This document shows, one piece after another, positions 1 through 5,320 of a stretch of 5,320 bases of DNA (the stretch's first letter is position 1; every line of letters starts with the position of its first letter). This stretch comes from Planctomycetota bacterium (lineage in GTDB: Bacteria > Planctomycetota > Planctomycetia > Pirellulales > Thermoguttaceae). The position numbers and the translations under genes are program-made. The stretch covers positions 1 to 5,320 of the forward strand of contig JAEWUR010000393.1 in the NCBI GenBank assembly GCA_023397045.1, written 5' to 3'. The notes beneath the pieces were generated by a model, which made no database searches, was not told the origin of the DNA, and was given only the letters and a program-made list of their open reading frames with translations.

Positions 1-1429
1 AGTCGAACGTGTAGCCATGATCCCAGAGCGTATGGGAAACCGCGCCAATCGGCTGATTCTCGAGCCATCCGCGCTCATGAACCGTCAGGCGCTCGGCCAA
101 GCCGGCGGAGTTAATCGCCGAGGTGACACCGGCGTTGTGCCAGAGGTCATGAATGGGCCAATAGAGCAGGATATCGTTGTCCGGATGGCCTGCCTGCAAA
201 ACCGACTGGCACCGGGCCACATAGGCGTTCAGCGCCGGCACGTCGCGCCATATCGGATTTCGCGGATTCATCTCGGTCGAAGCGTAAAAAAGCCAGCCAG
301 GCCAAGCTGCATCATCGGGCGAATAGCACGTGCCATGATAGAAAACATGATTGATGCCGGACACAAAGAGCAGATCCACCAGATCCTTCACGTCGGCCAG
401 CGTCTCGGTGAAGTGTTCCTTGAGCCACGTCCCCGTTTCCGAAGCGACCAGCTTCCGGCCGGATACGTGTGCGGCCGACGAGGCGAACTTCGAGACCAAG
501 ACGCTCCGATCGCGATTGAACATCTCGGTTTCCGGAATGTCGGCCAACGCGTAAAGATCGAGCAGATTGGCGGGCGATCCGTGCGCCTGATATCGGGTAC
601 GGATTCCACGTTCACGGCACCACGCGACCCAAACGGGCAGATAGTTCTCAATCATCAAGTCCGACAGCGTCTCTCGATAGTCCGATTTCACCCGGGCGGC
701 ATGATCGCTCGCATCATCGCTCAAAAGAAATTGCTTTTTGTCCTCAAGTCGATAGCTGCGGCGTTTGGCAAACTCGTCCAACAGATCGGGCGACCAATTC
801 GAGTTGTATTCGAACGAATCGTGATACATCGCCCGAGGTTTTAGGCCGGGATATGAGTCGAAGGCATTCGTGAACCGGTCGAGATAATGCCGCATCGCGT
901 TGCCATAGAACGGGTTGATCATAAAACCTTCACCGCCCGGTGCGGCTCGTTTGACCGGGCATTGGCTCGGTTTTTGGCTGAGCGTCGAAAGGTCTACCAG
1001 TGCGCATTGGTCTTCGGACGGCACGTCTGGTCCGCCGAAACACCAACCGCTGCCCGTCGTCATGTCAACGAACATGTCGAGCCGTTCGGCCTCGCGAACG
1101 GCATGCTCCAGCATGGCCATCCATTGCGGGCTGAGATACGGGATGTAGCGATTTTCGCATCCCTTGGCGCCATAGATCGCAACGACATGCACGCCGCCCA
1201 TCCCGGCGGCATGGTATCGTTCGAGTTCTCGGGTGAGGTTCTCGCGATCGACCGCGCTGCCCATCCACCACCAATAAGCCGCGGGACGGGCTTCGCGAGT
1301 GATCGGCGGCCAATCCTGCCGCGTTTCATCGGGCGTCGGCCCATTGGCCGTTGCATGCCCGAACGAAAAAAAGACACATGCCATCCCCAGAAGCAGTCGT
1401 GACATCATCGATTTGTGATTCGCTTTCAT
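1..1429 (-). CDS. Secreted GH106-like alpha-L-rhamnosidase, N-terminal part (3' end outside window)
   Basis: Reading the minus strand from the ATG at 1429 gives 476 codons without a stop up to the window edge, so the C-terminal part is missing. Residues 1-28 look like a signal peptide, with a hydrophobic stretch around 12-24 and a likely cut after Ala-Thr-Ala (26-28). The mature start carries the hallmark of glycosyl hydrolase family 106: a YWWWMGSAVD block at 52-61, then a GMGGV-type strand and an IYG turn. Further family-style blocks are GSGWCFGGP (126-134), a SET...WLKEHF block with Glu331 and Glu338, and a VFYHGTCYSPDDAAWPGW segment (362-379). GH106 enzymes remove terminal alpha-L-rhamnose from plant or algal glycans and are usually about 1000-1200 residues, so less than half is visible. 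The start lies 8 nt after the stop of the GH67-like gene and has no close Shine-Dalgarno; Met8 or Met9 are alternative starts that would also keep a signal peptide. The family call is fairly secure; rhamnosidase activity is inferred from the family. Confidence 0.85.
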   Translation of the reverse strand, partial: MKANHKSMMSRLLLGMACVFFSFGHATANGPTPDETRQDWPPITREARPAAYWWWMGSAVDRENLTRELERYHAAGMGGVHVVAIYGAKGCENRYIPYLSPQWMAMLEHAVREAERLDMFVDMTTGSGWCFGGPDVPSEDQCALVDLSTLSQKPSQCPVKRAAPGGEGFMINPFYGNAMRHYLDRFTNAFDSYPGLKPRAMYHDSFEYNSNWSPDLLDEFAKRRSYRLEDKKQFLLSDDASDHAARVKSDYRETLSDLMIENYLPVWVAWCRERGIRTRYQAHGSPANLLDLYALADIPETEMFNRDRSVLVSKFASSAAHVSGRKLVASETGTWLKEHFTETLADVKDLVDLLFVSGINHVFYHGTCYSPDDAAWPGWLFYASTEMNPRNPIWRDVPALNAYVARCQSVLQAGHPDNDILLYWPIHDLWHNAGVTSAINSAGLAERLTVHERGWLENQPIGAVSHTLWDHGYTFD

Positions 1430-1437
1430 TGTTGCCG

Positions 1438-3561
1438 TCACTTGTCCTTGCCAAAACGCTCCGCATCGGTTTCCATCGTTCGGTGTTCCTCGCTATTCCA
1501 CACCTCAAAATACCGGTAGGATGCCTCCGGCGGTTTCCCAAAACGGTAGGTCACACGCCAAAACCCCGCCTCCTCCGGCCAACGATGCCACTGATCAAAA
1601 AGCGACTTCAGCCGTGAACGCAAATCAGTCAATGCGGCTGAATTGGCGTCTTTCTCGTTGCCCACCAATGTCTTAGCGGCATGAGATCGCCAAAAACCCT
1701 CGCGCAGTGTGTAAAAGGTACGCAAATAAAGCGCGGTTTTCTGAATTCCTTCCTCGAATCGTTGGTAGGTATCGGCATTCGGGGCATCAGCGGCATGGGT
1801 CCTCGAAAACGCTTGCTCCATGCGGTCGACGGCGTCGAGTCCCCGGGCGTTGCTCGCCAGAATGTCATCCAGCGAGTTGGCCGAATACGCCGCATCCAAC
1901 GCGGCGTCACGCGGTTGATAGAGCATCGCCAGTCGCAGATAGCATGGATGGGCCTGTTTGACGTATTCCTCGCCAAAGGCGTCTTCGGTGGCCATCAACG
2001 CATCGGCGGCATACTCGGCATTTGCCCGACCGAGATGCAACGCACAGAGGTCGCGCGCGATCTGCGCGACATCGGCATCGGGATCCCATGCCAAGCGGCT
2101 GAGAAGGTAGACATGGGCCTGCCCTGGAGTGAAGCCGCGCAGGAAAGTGCGGAAGCTGTTCCAATGTCCTGCCCAGGATATGCCGGGAATATCGCGGACA
2201 TTGCAGGCCGGCGACCAGGGGCCCCAGGCATTGATGCCGATGACTCCATTGTCGCGGCAGGCCTGAACTCGCGGCCCCCATTGTTTCATGAAGCAGAACA
2301 ATCGCGACCATCCATCGTATTGGCGAAACGTGTCAAATGTGACAACGGTGGGCTGTTTCTTCGTCAATCCGTTGGCAATGATGTTCGTTAATGGAAAACT
2401 GATGAAGAAATCACCGCCCGTGTGCTTCGTCTCAAAGGTCACGTTAGGCCCGGCCATTGCAAAGACCTCGGCCGCCTCGGCAAACGGGGCGACGTGCCAA
2501 AGCCGGAAAATGCACTTGCCGCCGGCGGCCTCGCAGGCGTTGTGGTATAGCTTCGCCATCTTTCCGGCTCTGGCCCGGTTCTCTTCGGGGCTACCGCCCC
2601 AAAACAGTCTCGGCACATAGCCACAGCGGGGCGCTTGTTCGCCGGCCGTGACAATGATCCGGTCCACAGGAACACGTTCGAACAGCTCTTTGTATCGGGC
2701 GTTCAAAACGGTCGCCAGATCGGGATGATCCAAGTCGAGATTGTATAATTCCGCCAGTCGCGGCGGATGAATGAATTCGTAAAGCTGCAAATGAAACTCC
2801 ATATGCAGCGAATGCGCCTCGTCGCATAGCTCCTTCAGGTATTTGCAGAAGATCGGCGATCGCACTCGGTGCGGATCGTCAGCCGCGTATACCTCCTTGT
2901 CGAGGTAGCGATAATCAATATATTCCTCGACATTCAGGTGCAAGATGCAGAAGGCATTGAACCCGAGTGACGCTACGTGCCGCATAAGCTGCTTGAGTTG
3001 ATCGGTCTCGTCTCGAAGCCGTTGCTCGTTGACGTAGGGCGACTCGTCGGCGTAGTAGGATTTGTCGGGAATATCGAGCAATTGTCCTTGCTCGGAGAAT
3101 ATTCGAAGCGGGAAGGCCGGCGTCGAGTCTAGCTTCACCTGCCAGGGATCGTCACCCAATCGAACCCGTTCGGCGAGCTTGAAAGTGCCGTACATCAGGC
3201 CACGCCGCTGGCCTTGGATCGCAACGAGTCGTTCGCCGGCGGTCTGTTGCGGTTCGATGACGAATCGCTCGTTCGATTTCTCTCCATTTTCGTTTGTCGC
3301 AATCTCGTCAGTCAGCCGCAGCACAATCCGATCGCCCGCCGGGCTCGTCTTGTCGGCGTTGACCTCATGCGTCGTCACATCCTTGCCCGTTGCCATCAAT
3401 GCCGACGTGAGATCCCTCACGGCCAGGGATATTCCGGCATCGTGGCGCAGGTCGCCCGGCATGACGATAGTCGTCTCGGCATGGGCCATTGAACAAAGCG
3501 ATGCGACAACGACCGAGAAAGCGGCTGCAAGAATGTCGAGTCGCGCCTGGCGACTTAGCAT
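1438..3561 (-). CDS. Secreted GH67-like glycoside hydrolase (putative alpha-glucuronidase)
   Basis: I place the start at the ATG at 3561 (707 aa), not at the longest-frame ATG at 3624. An AGGAGA Shine-Dalgarno lies 7 nt upstream, and the protein then opens with a clean signal peptide (residues 1-28, cut after Ala-His-Ala). Residues 29-145 form a small alpha/beta domain ending in RRGLMYGTFKLAERVR (119-134), the type of segment that precedes the catalytic barrel in GH20 and GH67 enzymes. A TIM-barrel-like region follows from about 150 to 490, then a helical C-terminal region including LSRLAWDPDADVAQIARD (487-504). By eye, IVTAGEQAP (Glu308) resembles the GH67 acid motif (ANSEGQPGP), TKHTGGDF (Asp384) resembles the YKNGPIDF base motif, and TFDTFRQYDGW (Asp410) sits where the second GH67 carboxylate would be. 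GH67 enzymes release 4-O-methyl-glucuronic acid from xylo-oligosaccharides and are about 700 aa, but well-studied ones are mostly cytoplasmic. The mature protein has 11 cysteines. This is a divergent member; it could be an unclassified family of the same fold, and the substrate is unproven. Confidence 0.72.
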   Translation of the reverse strand: MLSRQARLDILAAAFSVVVASLCSMAHAETTIVMPGDLRHDAGISLAVRDLTSALMATGKDVTTHEVNADKTSPAGDRIVLRLTDEIATNENGEKSNERFVIEPQQTAGERLVAIQGQRRGLMYGTFKLAERVRLGDDPWQVKLDSTPAFPLRIFSEQGQLLDIPDKSYYADESPYVNEQRLRDETDQLKQLMRHVASLGFNAFCILHLNVEEYIDYRYLDKEVYAADDPHRVRSPIFCKYLKELCDEAHSLHMEFHLQLYEFIHPPRLAELYNLDLDHPDLATVLNARYKELFERVPVDRIIVTAGEQAPRCGYVPRLFWGGSPEENRARAGKMAKLYHNACEAAGGKCIFRLWHVAPFAEAAEVFAMAGPNVTFETKHTGGDFFISFPLTNIIANGLTKKQPTVVTFDTFRQYDGWSRLFCFMKQWGPRVQACRDNGVIGINAWGPWSPACNVRDIPGISWAGHWNSFRTFLRGFTPGQAHVYLLSRLAWDPDADVAQIARDLCALHLGRANAEYAADALMATEDAFGEEYVKQAHPCYLRLAMLYQPRDAALDAAYSANSLDDILASNARGLDAVDRMEQAFSRTHAADAPNADTYQRFEEGIQKTALYLRTFYTLREGFWRSHAAKTLVGNEKDANSAALTDLRSRLKSLFDQWHRWPEEAGFWRVTYRFGKPPEASYRYFEVWNSEEHRTMETDAERFGKDK

Positions 3562-3568
3562 GATCGTG

Positions 3569-3574
3569 TCTCCT
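3569..3574 (-). promoter_or_regulatory. Shine-Dalgarno AGGAGA of the GH67-like gene
   Basis: Read on the minus strand, AGGAGA is followed by 7 nt and then the ATG at 3561. It decides the start: the longer frame opening at 3624 has no comparable site, and its extra 21 residues would precede an otherwise well-formed signal peptide. It is the strongest ribosome binding site in the window. Confidence 0.8.
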
Positions 3575-3610
3575 GGAAGGAAGTTCATGGACAAGCGGTG
3601 ATGTGGTTGG

Positions 3611-3624
3611 ATCGCAAATCGCAA
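3611..3624. repeat. Two adjacent copies of the heptamer ATCGCAA in the 84-nt gap
   Basis: ATCGCAA occurs twice in perfect tandem in the only intergenic space of any size, about 50 nt upstream of the GH67-like start. It could be part of a regulator site or a chance repeat. No clear -35/-10 pair or terminator is visible in this gap (3562-3645). Confidence 0.3.
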
Positions 3625-3645
3625 GGTGGGATAAACGCGGCCGTG

Positions 3646-4113
3646 TCAATCGCTCAGGTCAAAATCGAGCCGGAGCGGACCGGCGTCTTGCGGTATTGTG
3701 GCCGTCAATCCGCTCGTGTGGGGATTGGCGTATTTGACAGGCACGGCATACTCGATCTTCTCTCCCGGAAGAGCCAGCGGGTTGCGATAGGCGACCACGG
3801 CGACGGCGTAATTGCCGGGCAGCACGCCGTCGACATTCCGACTGGCGCTAAGACGATAAGCGCCGTCGGCCTGCAATGCTGCCGCGGCCGGTTGAAGGTC
3901 TTTTCGATCTTGACCGTCCAATGGAACGAAATGGACCACTCCCCGGCCTACCGGCTCGCCGCGATAGGTGATTCGCCCTTCAACGCGCGTCGTCGATGCA
4001 TCATGGTTGCTGGAACAGCCCATTGTTACCGAGACAACCATGCAAACCGTTGCAACACATTGCCGCCGAAAGCAACACATCCGGCGAATAGGAGTATGGG
4101 ATTGTGACATCAT
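3646..4113 (-). CDS. Small lipoprotein-like protein with carboxypeptidase-regulatory-type beta-sandwich
   Basis: This 155-residue exported protein has a basic N-terminus (Arg10, Arg11, Arg16, Arg17), a short hydrophobic stretch at about 20-31, and Cys33 after Val-Thr-Met-Gly, a possible but weak lipobox because Thr rather than Leu/Val/Ile is at -3. The N-terminal region is unusually rich in cysteine (13, 14, 19, 24, 33). From about residue 44 comes VEGRITYRGEPVGRGVVHF, the usual opening of the transthyretin-like or carboxypeptidase-regulatory-like fold of small planctomycete lipoproteins. Later strands include ADGAYRLSAS (82-91) and the LPGNYAVAVVAY strand (98-109). The role of this family is not known; location in the cell envelope is inferred. 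The ATG follows the DUF1559 stop codon with no base between, so translation is probably coupled; Met2 is an alternative start. No Shine-Dalgarno is seen. DUF1559 genes are often followed by such a gene in Planctomycetes, which supports the call. Confidence 0.85.
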   Translation of the reverse strand: MMSQSHTPIRRMCCFRRQCVATVCMVVSVTMGCSSNHDASTTRVEGRITYRGEPVGRGVVHFVPLDGQDRKDLQPAAAALQADGAYRLSASRNVDGVLPGNYAVAVVAYRNPLALPGEKIEYAVPVKYANPHTSGLTATIPQDAGPLRLDFDLSD

Positions 4114-5046
4114 CTATGGAATCTGAACGGATTCGTCGCTCGCCCTTGTGGCCAGCGCTCGATATAGGTTCATCTCGATGTTTTCTTGTAGAAAATGGAC
4201 GGAGCCATCGCCCGCCAGAAATTGGCAACCGCCGGGATGGTTGCTTCCAAAACTAACGTCGTCGAACATTGCGACACCGCCGGAGACCAGCGTGGATTTC
4301 GCAAAGTTCGGCGCGTATAGCACATTCTTGGTAGCGTAGGTGCCGCCGTTTCCATCGTCACATCCGCGCGGCCAGCCAACCCAACCGACCAGGCCGCAGT
4401 CCCAGGCGATCTCGCCGATCATGAGTGTGTTGCTGCTTCCATCCTTGACTTCCCCCATTCGCACCCCGCTCATCGGATAGAGGATTCCGGTATTCGCGTA
4501 GCCACCGCCGCCGCAGCCCCAACCGGGCGTGGGCAGCACCGGGTACTGTGCGTTGCTCGGTGTTGGGCAGGTGCCATCGCGGTTCGCACCCTGGACGCCG
4601 ACATAGGCAAGGGCGTTTGCCGCGCCAGGCGCCCCCGTAACCGGCATCACGACCGTCGTCAAATCCAACGAGGGACAATTCAAGAGTGAGAGCCTCGGAG
4701 CGTCCGCGTCAATCGTGAATGCGACCGCCTCCTTGCGGTAGGCCTCATCCAGGGCGGCCTGTTCCACATAGGGAAGGATGAAGTACATATAGCTCCAGCC
4801 GCCTCTGGTTGACCATGCCAAGCCCGGCGGAAACGAGGAGTGCGCCGAGTGGTAGCCGTGCATCGCCAAACCGATCTGCTTCAAGTTGTTGCTGCAACTC
4901 ATCCGTCGCGCGGCCTCTCGTGCCGCTTGGACGGCAGGCAGCAGCAATGCAATCAAAATGCCGATGATCGTTATCACCACAAGCAGTTCCACGAGCGTAA
5001 AAGCGCCTGAGGGTGAACGGAAACCGCCTTGTCGATGCGAGTTCAT
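4114..5046 (-). CDS. DUF1559 pseudopilin-like protein with prepilin N-terminus and H-X9-DG motif
   Basis: This 310-residue protein has the standard DUF1559 layout. A short basic leader (1-14) is followed by [20 protein letters not shown] (15-34) and [20 protein letters not shown] (37-56), the type IV prepilin-like N-terminal helix. Cleavage after Gly14 would put the conserved Glu20 at position +6 rather than the classical +5; an Ala between Gly and Phe is familiar in planctomycete members. Family landmarks follow: SSFPPG (70-75), [13 protein letters not shown] (89-101), [11 protein letters not shown] (202-212), and the C-terminal H-X9-DG motif with His270 and Asp280-Gly281, then LYRALATRA near the end. 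A glycine/cysteine-rich patch (GWGCGGGG) lies at 175-182. Such proteins are numerous in Planctomycetes and are thought to be exported and assembled like pseudopilins or minor pilins; the molecular job is not established. The start is supported by GAGG 7 nt upstream. The ATG overlaps the TGA of the upstream hydrolase, and the stop abuts the next gene. Confidence 0.95.
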   Translation of the reverse strand: MNSHRQGGFRSPSGAFTLVELLVVITIIGILIALLLPAVQAAREAARRMSCSNNLKQIGLAMHGYHSAHSSFPPGLAWSTRGGWSYMYFILPYVEQAALDEAYRKEAVAFTIDADAPRLSLLNCPSLDLTTVVMPVTGAPGAANALAYVGVQGANRDGTCPTPSNAQYPVLPTPGWGCGGGGYANTGILYPMSGVRMGEVKDGSSNTLMIGEIAWDCGLVGWVGWPRGCDDGNGGTYATKNVLYAPNFAKSTLVSGGVAMFDDVSFGSNHPGGCQFLAGDGSVHFLQENIEMNLYRALATRASDESVQIP

Positions 5047-5320
5047 GGTTTGGCCTCAATTCCACTAATATAACGCAAGTTATCGACAAAAGCCAACTTG
5101 TGCGACCCGCTGCCTTGCGGCCTGTGCATGTTGCTGAACGATTCTTCTACGGCCACGTGCGATTTGATGAACTCCAACAACCGCGGCGATTCGAAAAACT
5201 CGGCAACCTCTTCATGCCCCTTTCCAACGACAATGACCAACTCGATGGATCCTCCGAGCGCCACGTAACGGTCCCGGATTGCCTGGCCGTTCTGGAGGAA
5301 CGGAACGGTCTGATCGGAAT
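5043..5320 (-). CDS. Alpha/beta hydrolase, C-terminal end (5' part outside window)
   Basis: The minus-strand frame is open from the window edge to the TGA at 5045-5043, giving the last 91 residues of a longer protein. The visible part begins [11 protein letters not shown] and continues with [20 protein letters not shown], His, Glu, Glu. This matches the end of alpha/beta-hydrolase-fold esterases and peptidases: the Asp (codon 5315-5313) before xxVP fits the catalytic acid, and the His (codon 5216-5214) in GKGHEE fits the catalytic histidine. The nucleophile serine would lie outside the window. [15 protein letters not shown] closes the fold, as in many planctomycete hydrolases found near sugar-degrading genes. 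About 36 more residues follow, which are not typical of the fold. A GTG at 5264 is not a credible start, since it would remove the catalytic Asp. The family is fairly clear; the substrate (for example an acetylated glycan) cannot be told. Confidence 0.78.
   Translation of the reverse strand, partial: SDQTVPFLQNGQAIRDRYVALGGSIELVIVVGKGHEEVAEFFESPRLLEFIKSHVAVEESFSNMHRPQGSGSHKLAFVDNLRYISGIEAKP
5054..5057 (-). promoter_or_regulatory. Shine-Dalgarno GAGG of the DUF1559 gene
   Basis: GAGG lies 7 nt before the ATG at 5046 on the minus strand, inside the last codons of the upstream hydrolase. It supports this start and would allow re-initiation at the ATGA overlap. Confidence 0.6.
5067..5096 (-). 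promoter_or_regulatory. Possible sigma-70-like promoter ahead of DUF1559
   Basis: On the minus strand, TTGGCT (5096-5091, 4 of 6 matches to TTGACA) and TATATT (5072-5067, 5 of 6 matches to TATAAT) are separated by 18 nt. A transcript would begin near 5060, leaving a leader of about 14 nt with the GAGG site. The site lies within the hydrolase coding sequence, and planctomycete promoter consensus is poorly defined, so it may be a chance match. Confidence 0.3.

Larger units (their letters stand above)
1..5320 (-). other. Probable polycistronic unit for glycan degradation
   Basis: Five genes point the same way, with junctions of -4 nt (ATGA overlap), 0 nt (TAG directly followed by ATG), 84 nt and 8 nt. 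No terminator-like hairpin with a T-run was found in any gap. Four of the five are predicted to be exported or surface-linked, judged from their N-termini; the N-terminus of the fifth is not visible. The unit extends beyond both ends of the window. A split into two transcription units at the 84-nt gap cannot be excluded. Co-transcription is inferred from spacing only. Confidence 0.6.

Noticed and set aside
17..844. Plus-strand open frame of 275 codons
   Set aside because: It lies antisense to the GH106-like gene, whose minus-strand frame gives recognisable family motifs throughout. The plus-strand product has no recognisable domain and an arginine-rich, shadow-like composition.
887..1402. Plus-strand open frame of 171 codons
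   Set aside because: Antisense to the N-terminal part of the GH106-like gene, including its signal peptide and YWWWMGSAVD block; no domain or ribosome binding site supports it.
1681..2391. Plus-strand open frame of 236 codons
   Set aside because: Antisense to the C-terminal half of the GH67-like gene; it is an artefact of codon bias, with no recognisable protein features.
3562..3624. Upstream start for the GH67-like gene that would add 21 residues
   Set aside because: The longer N-terminus would place polar and basic residues ahead of a complete signal peptide, and the AGGAGA site fits the ATG at 3561.
3598..4107. Plus-strand open frame of 169 codons
   Set aside because: Almost exactly mirrors the lipoprotein-like gene, which has a leader, a known fold opening and coupled translation on the minus strand.
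5043..5264. Separate 73-residue small gene starting at a GTG
   Set aside because: The frame stays open to the window edge, and the residues before the GTG contain the catalytic Asp motif of the alpha/beta hydrolase, so this is the end of a longer gene.

Overview
The window looks like chromosomal DNA from a planctomycete, probably Pirellulales-like. The main reason is a textbook DUF1559 pseudopilin-like protein (N-terminal prepilin segment plus a C-terminal H-X9-DG motif) directly followed by a small lipoprotein-like carboxypeptidase-regulatory-fold protein. That pair is greatly expanded in Planctomycetes. Moderately high GC, secreted carbohydrate enzymes and inconsistent Shine-Dalgarno use fit this assignment. 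The taxon is inferred from protein style only.

Everything is coded on the minus strand, so the order of expression runs from high to low coordinates. (1) 5320-5043: C-terminal end of an alpha/beta hydrolase, cut by the window edge. (2) 5046-4114: DUF1559 protein, whose ATG overlaps the previous stop (ATGA). (3) 4113-3646: small lipoprotein-like protein, starting on the base after the DUF1559 stop. (4) 3561-1438: secreted family-67-like glycoside hydrolase (alpha-glucuronidase-like), preceded by the only real gap (84 nt) and by a strong Shine-Dalgarno. (5) 1429-1: N-terminal 476 residues of a secreted GH106-like alpha-L-rhamnosidase, starting 8 nt after gene 4 and running off the window. No RNA genes, mobile elements, CRISPR arrays or clear terminators were seen, and there is no gene-free stretch over 300 bases.

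The spacings (-4, 0, +84 and +8 nt) suggest one transcription unit, or two units joined at the 84-nt gap. Together the genes look like part of a polysaccharide-degradation cluster. A predicted esterase/hydrolase, an alpha-glucuronidase-like enzyme and an alpha-L-rhamnosidase-like enzyme would suit an acidic, rhamnose- and glucuronate-containing, possibly esterified glycan. The two exported surface-type proteins sit inside the same unit. The substrate is an inference. The most interesting points are the translational linkage of the DUF1559/lipoprotein pair to glycan enzymes, and the divergent, exported GH67-like enzyme.
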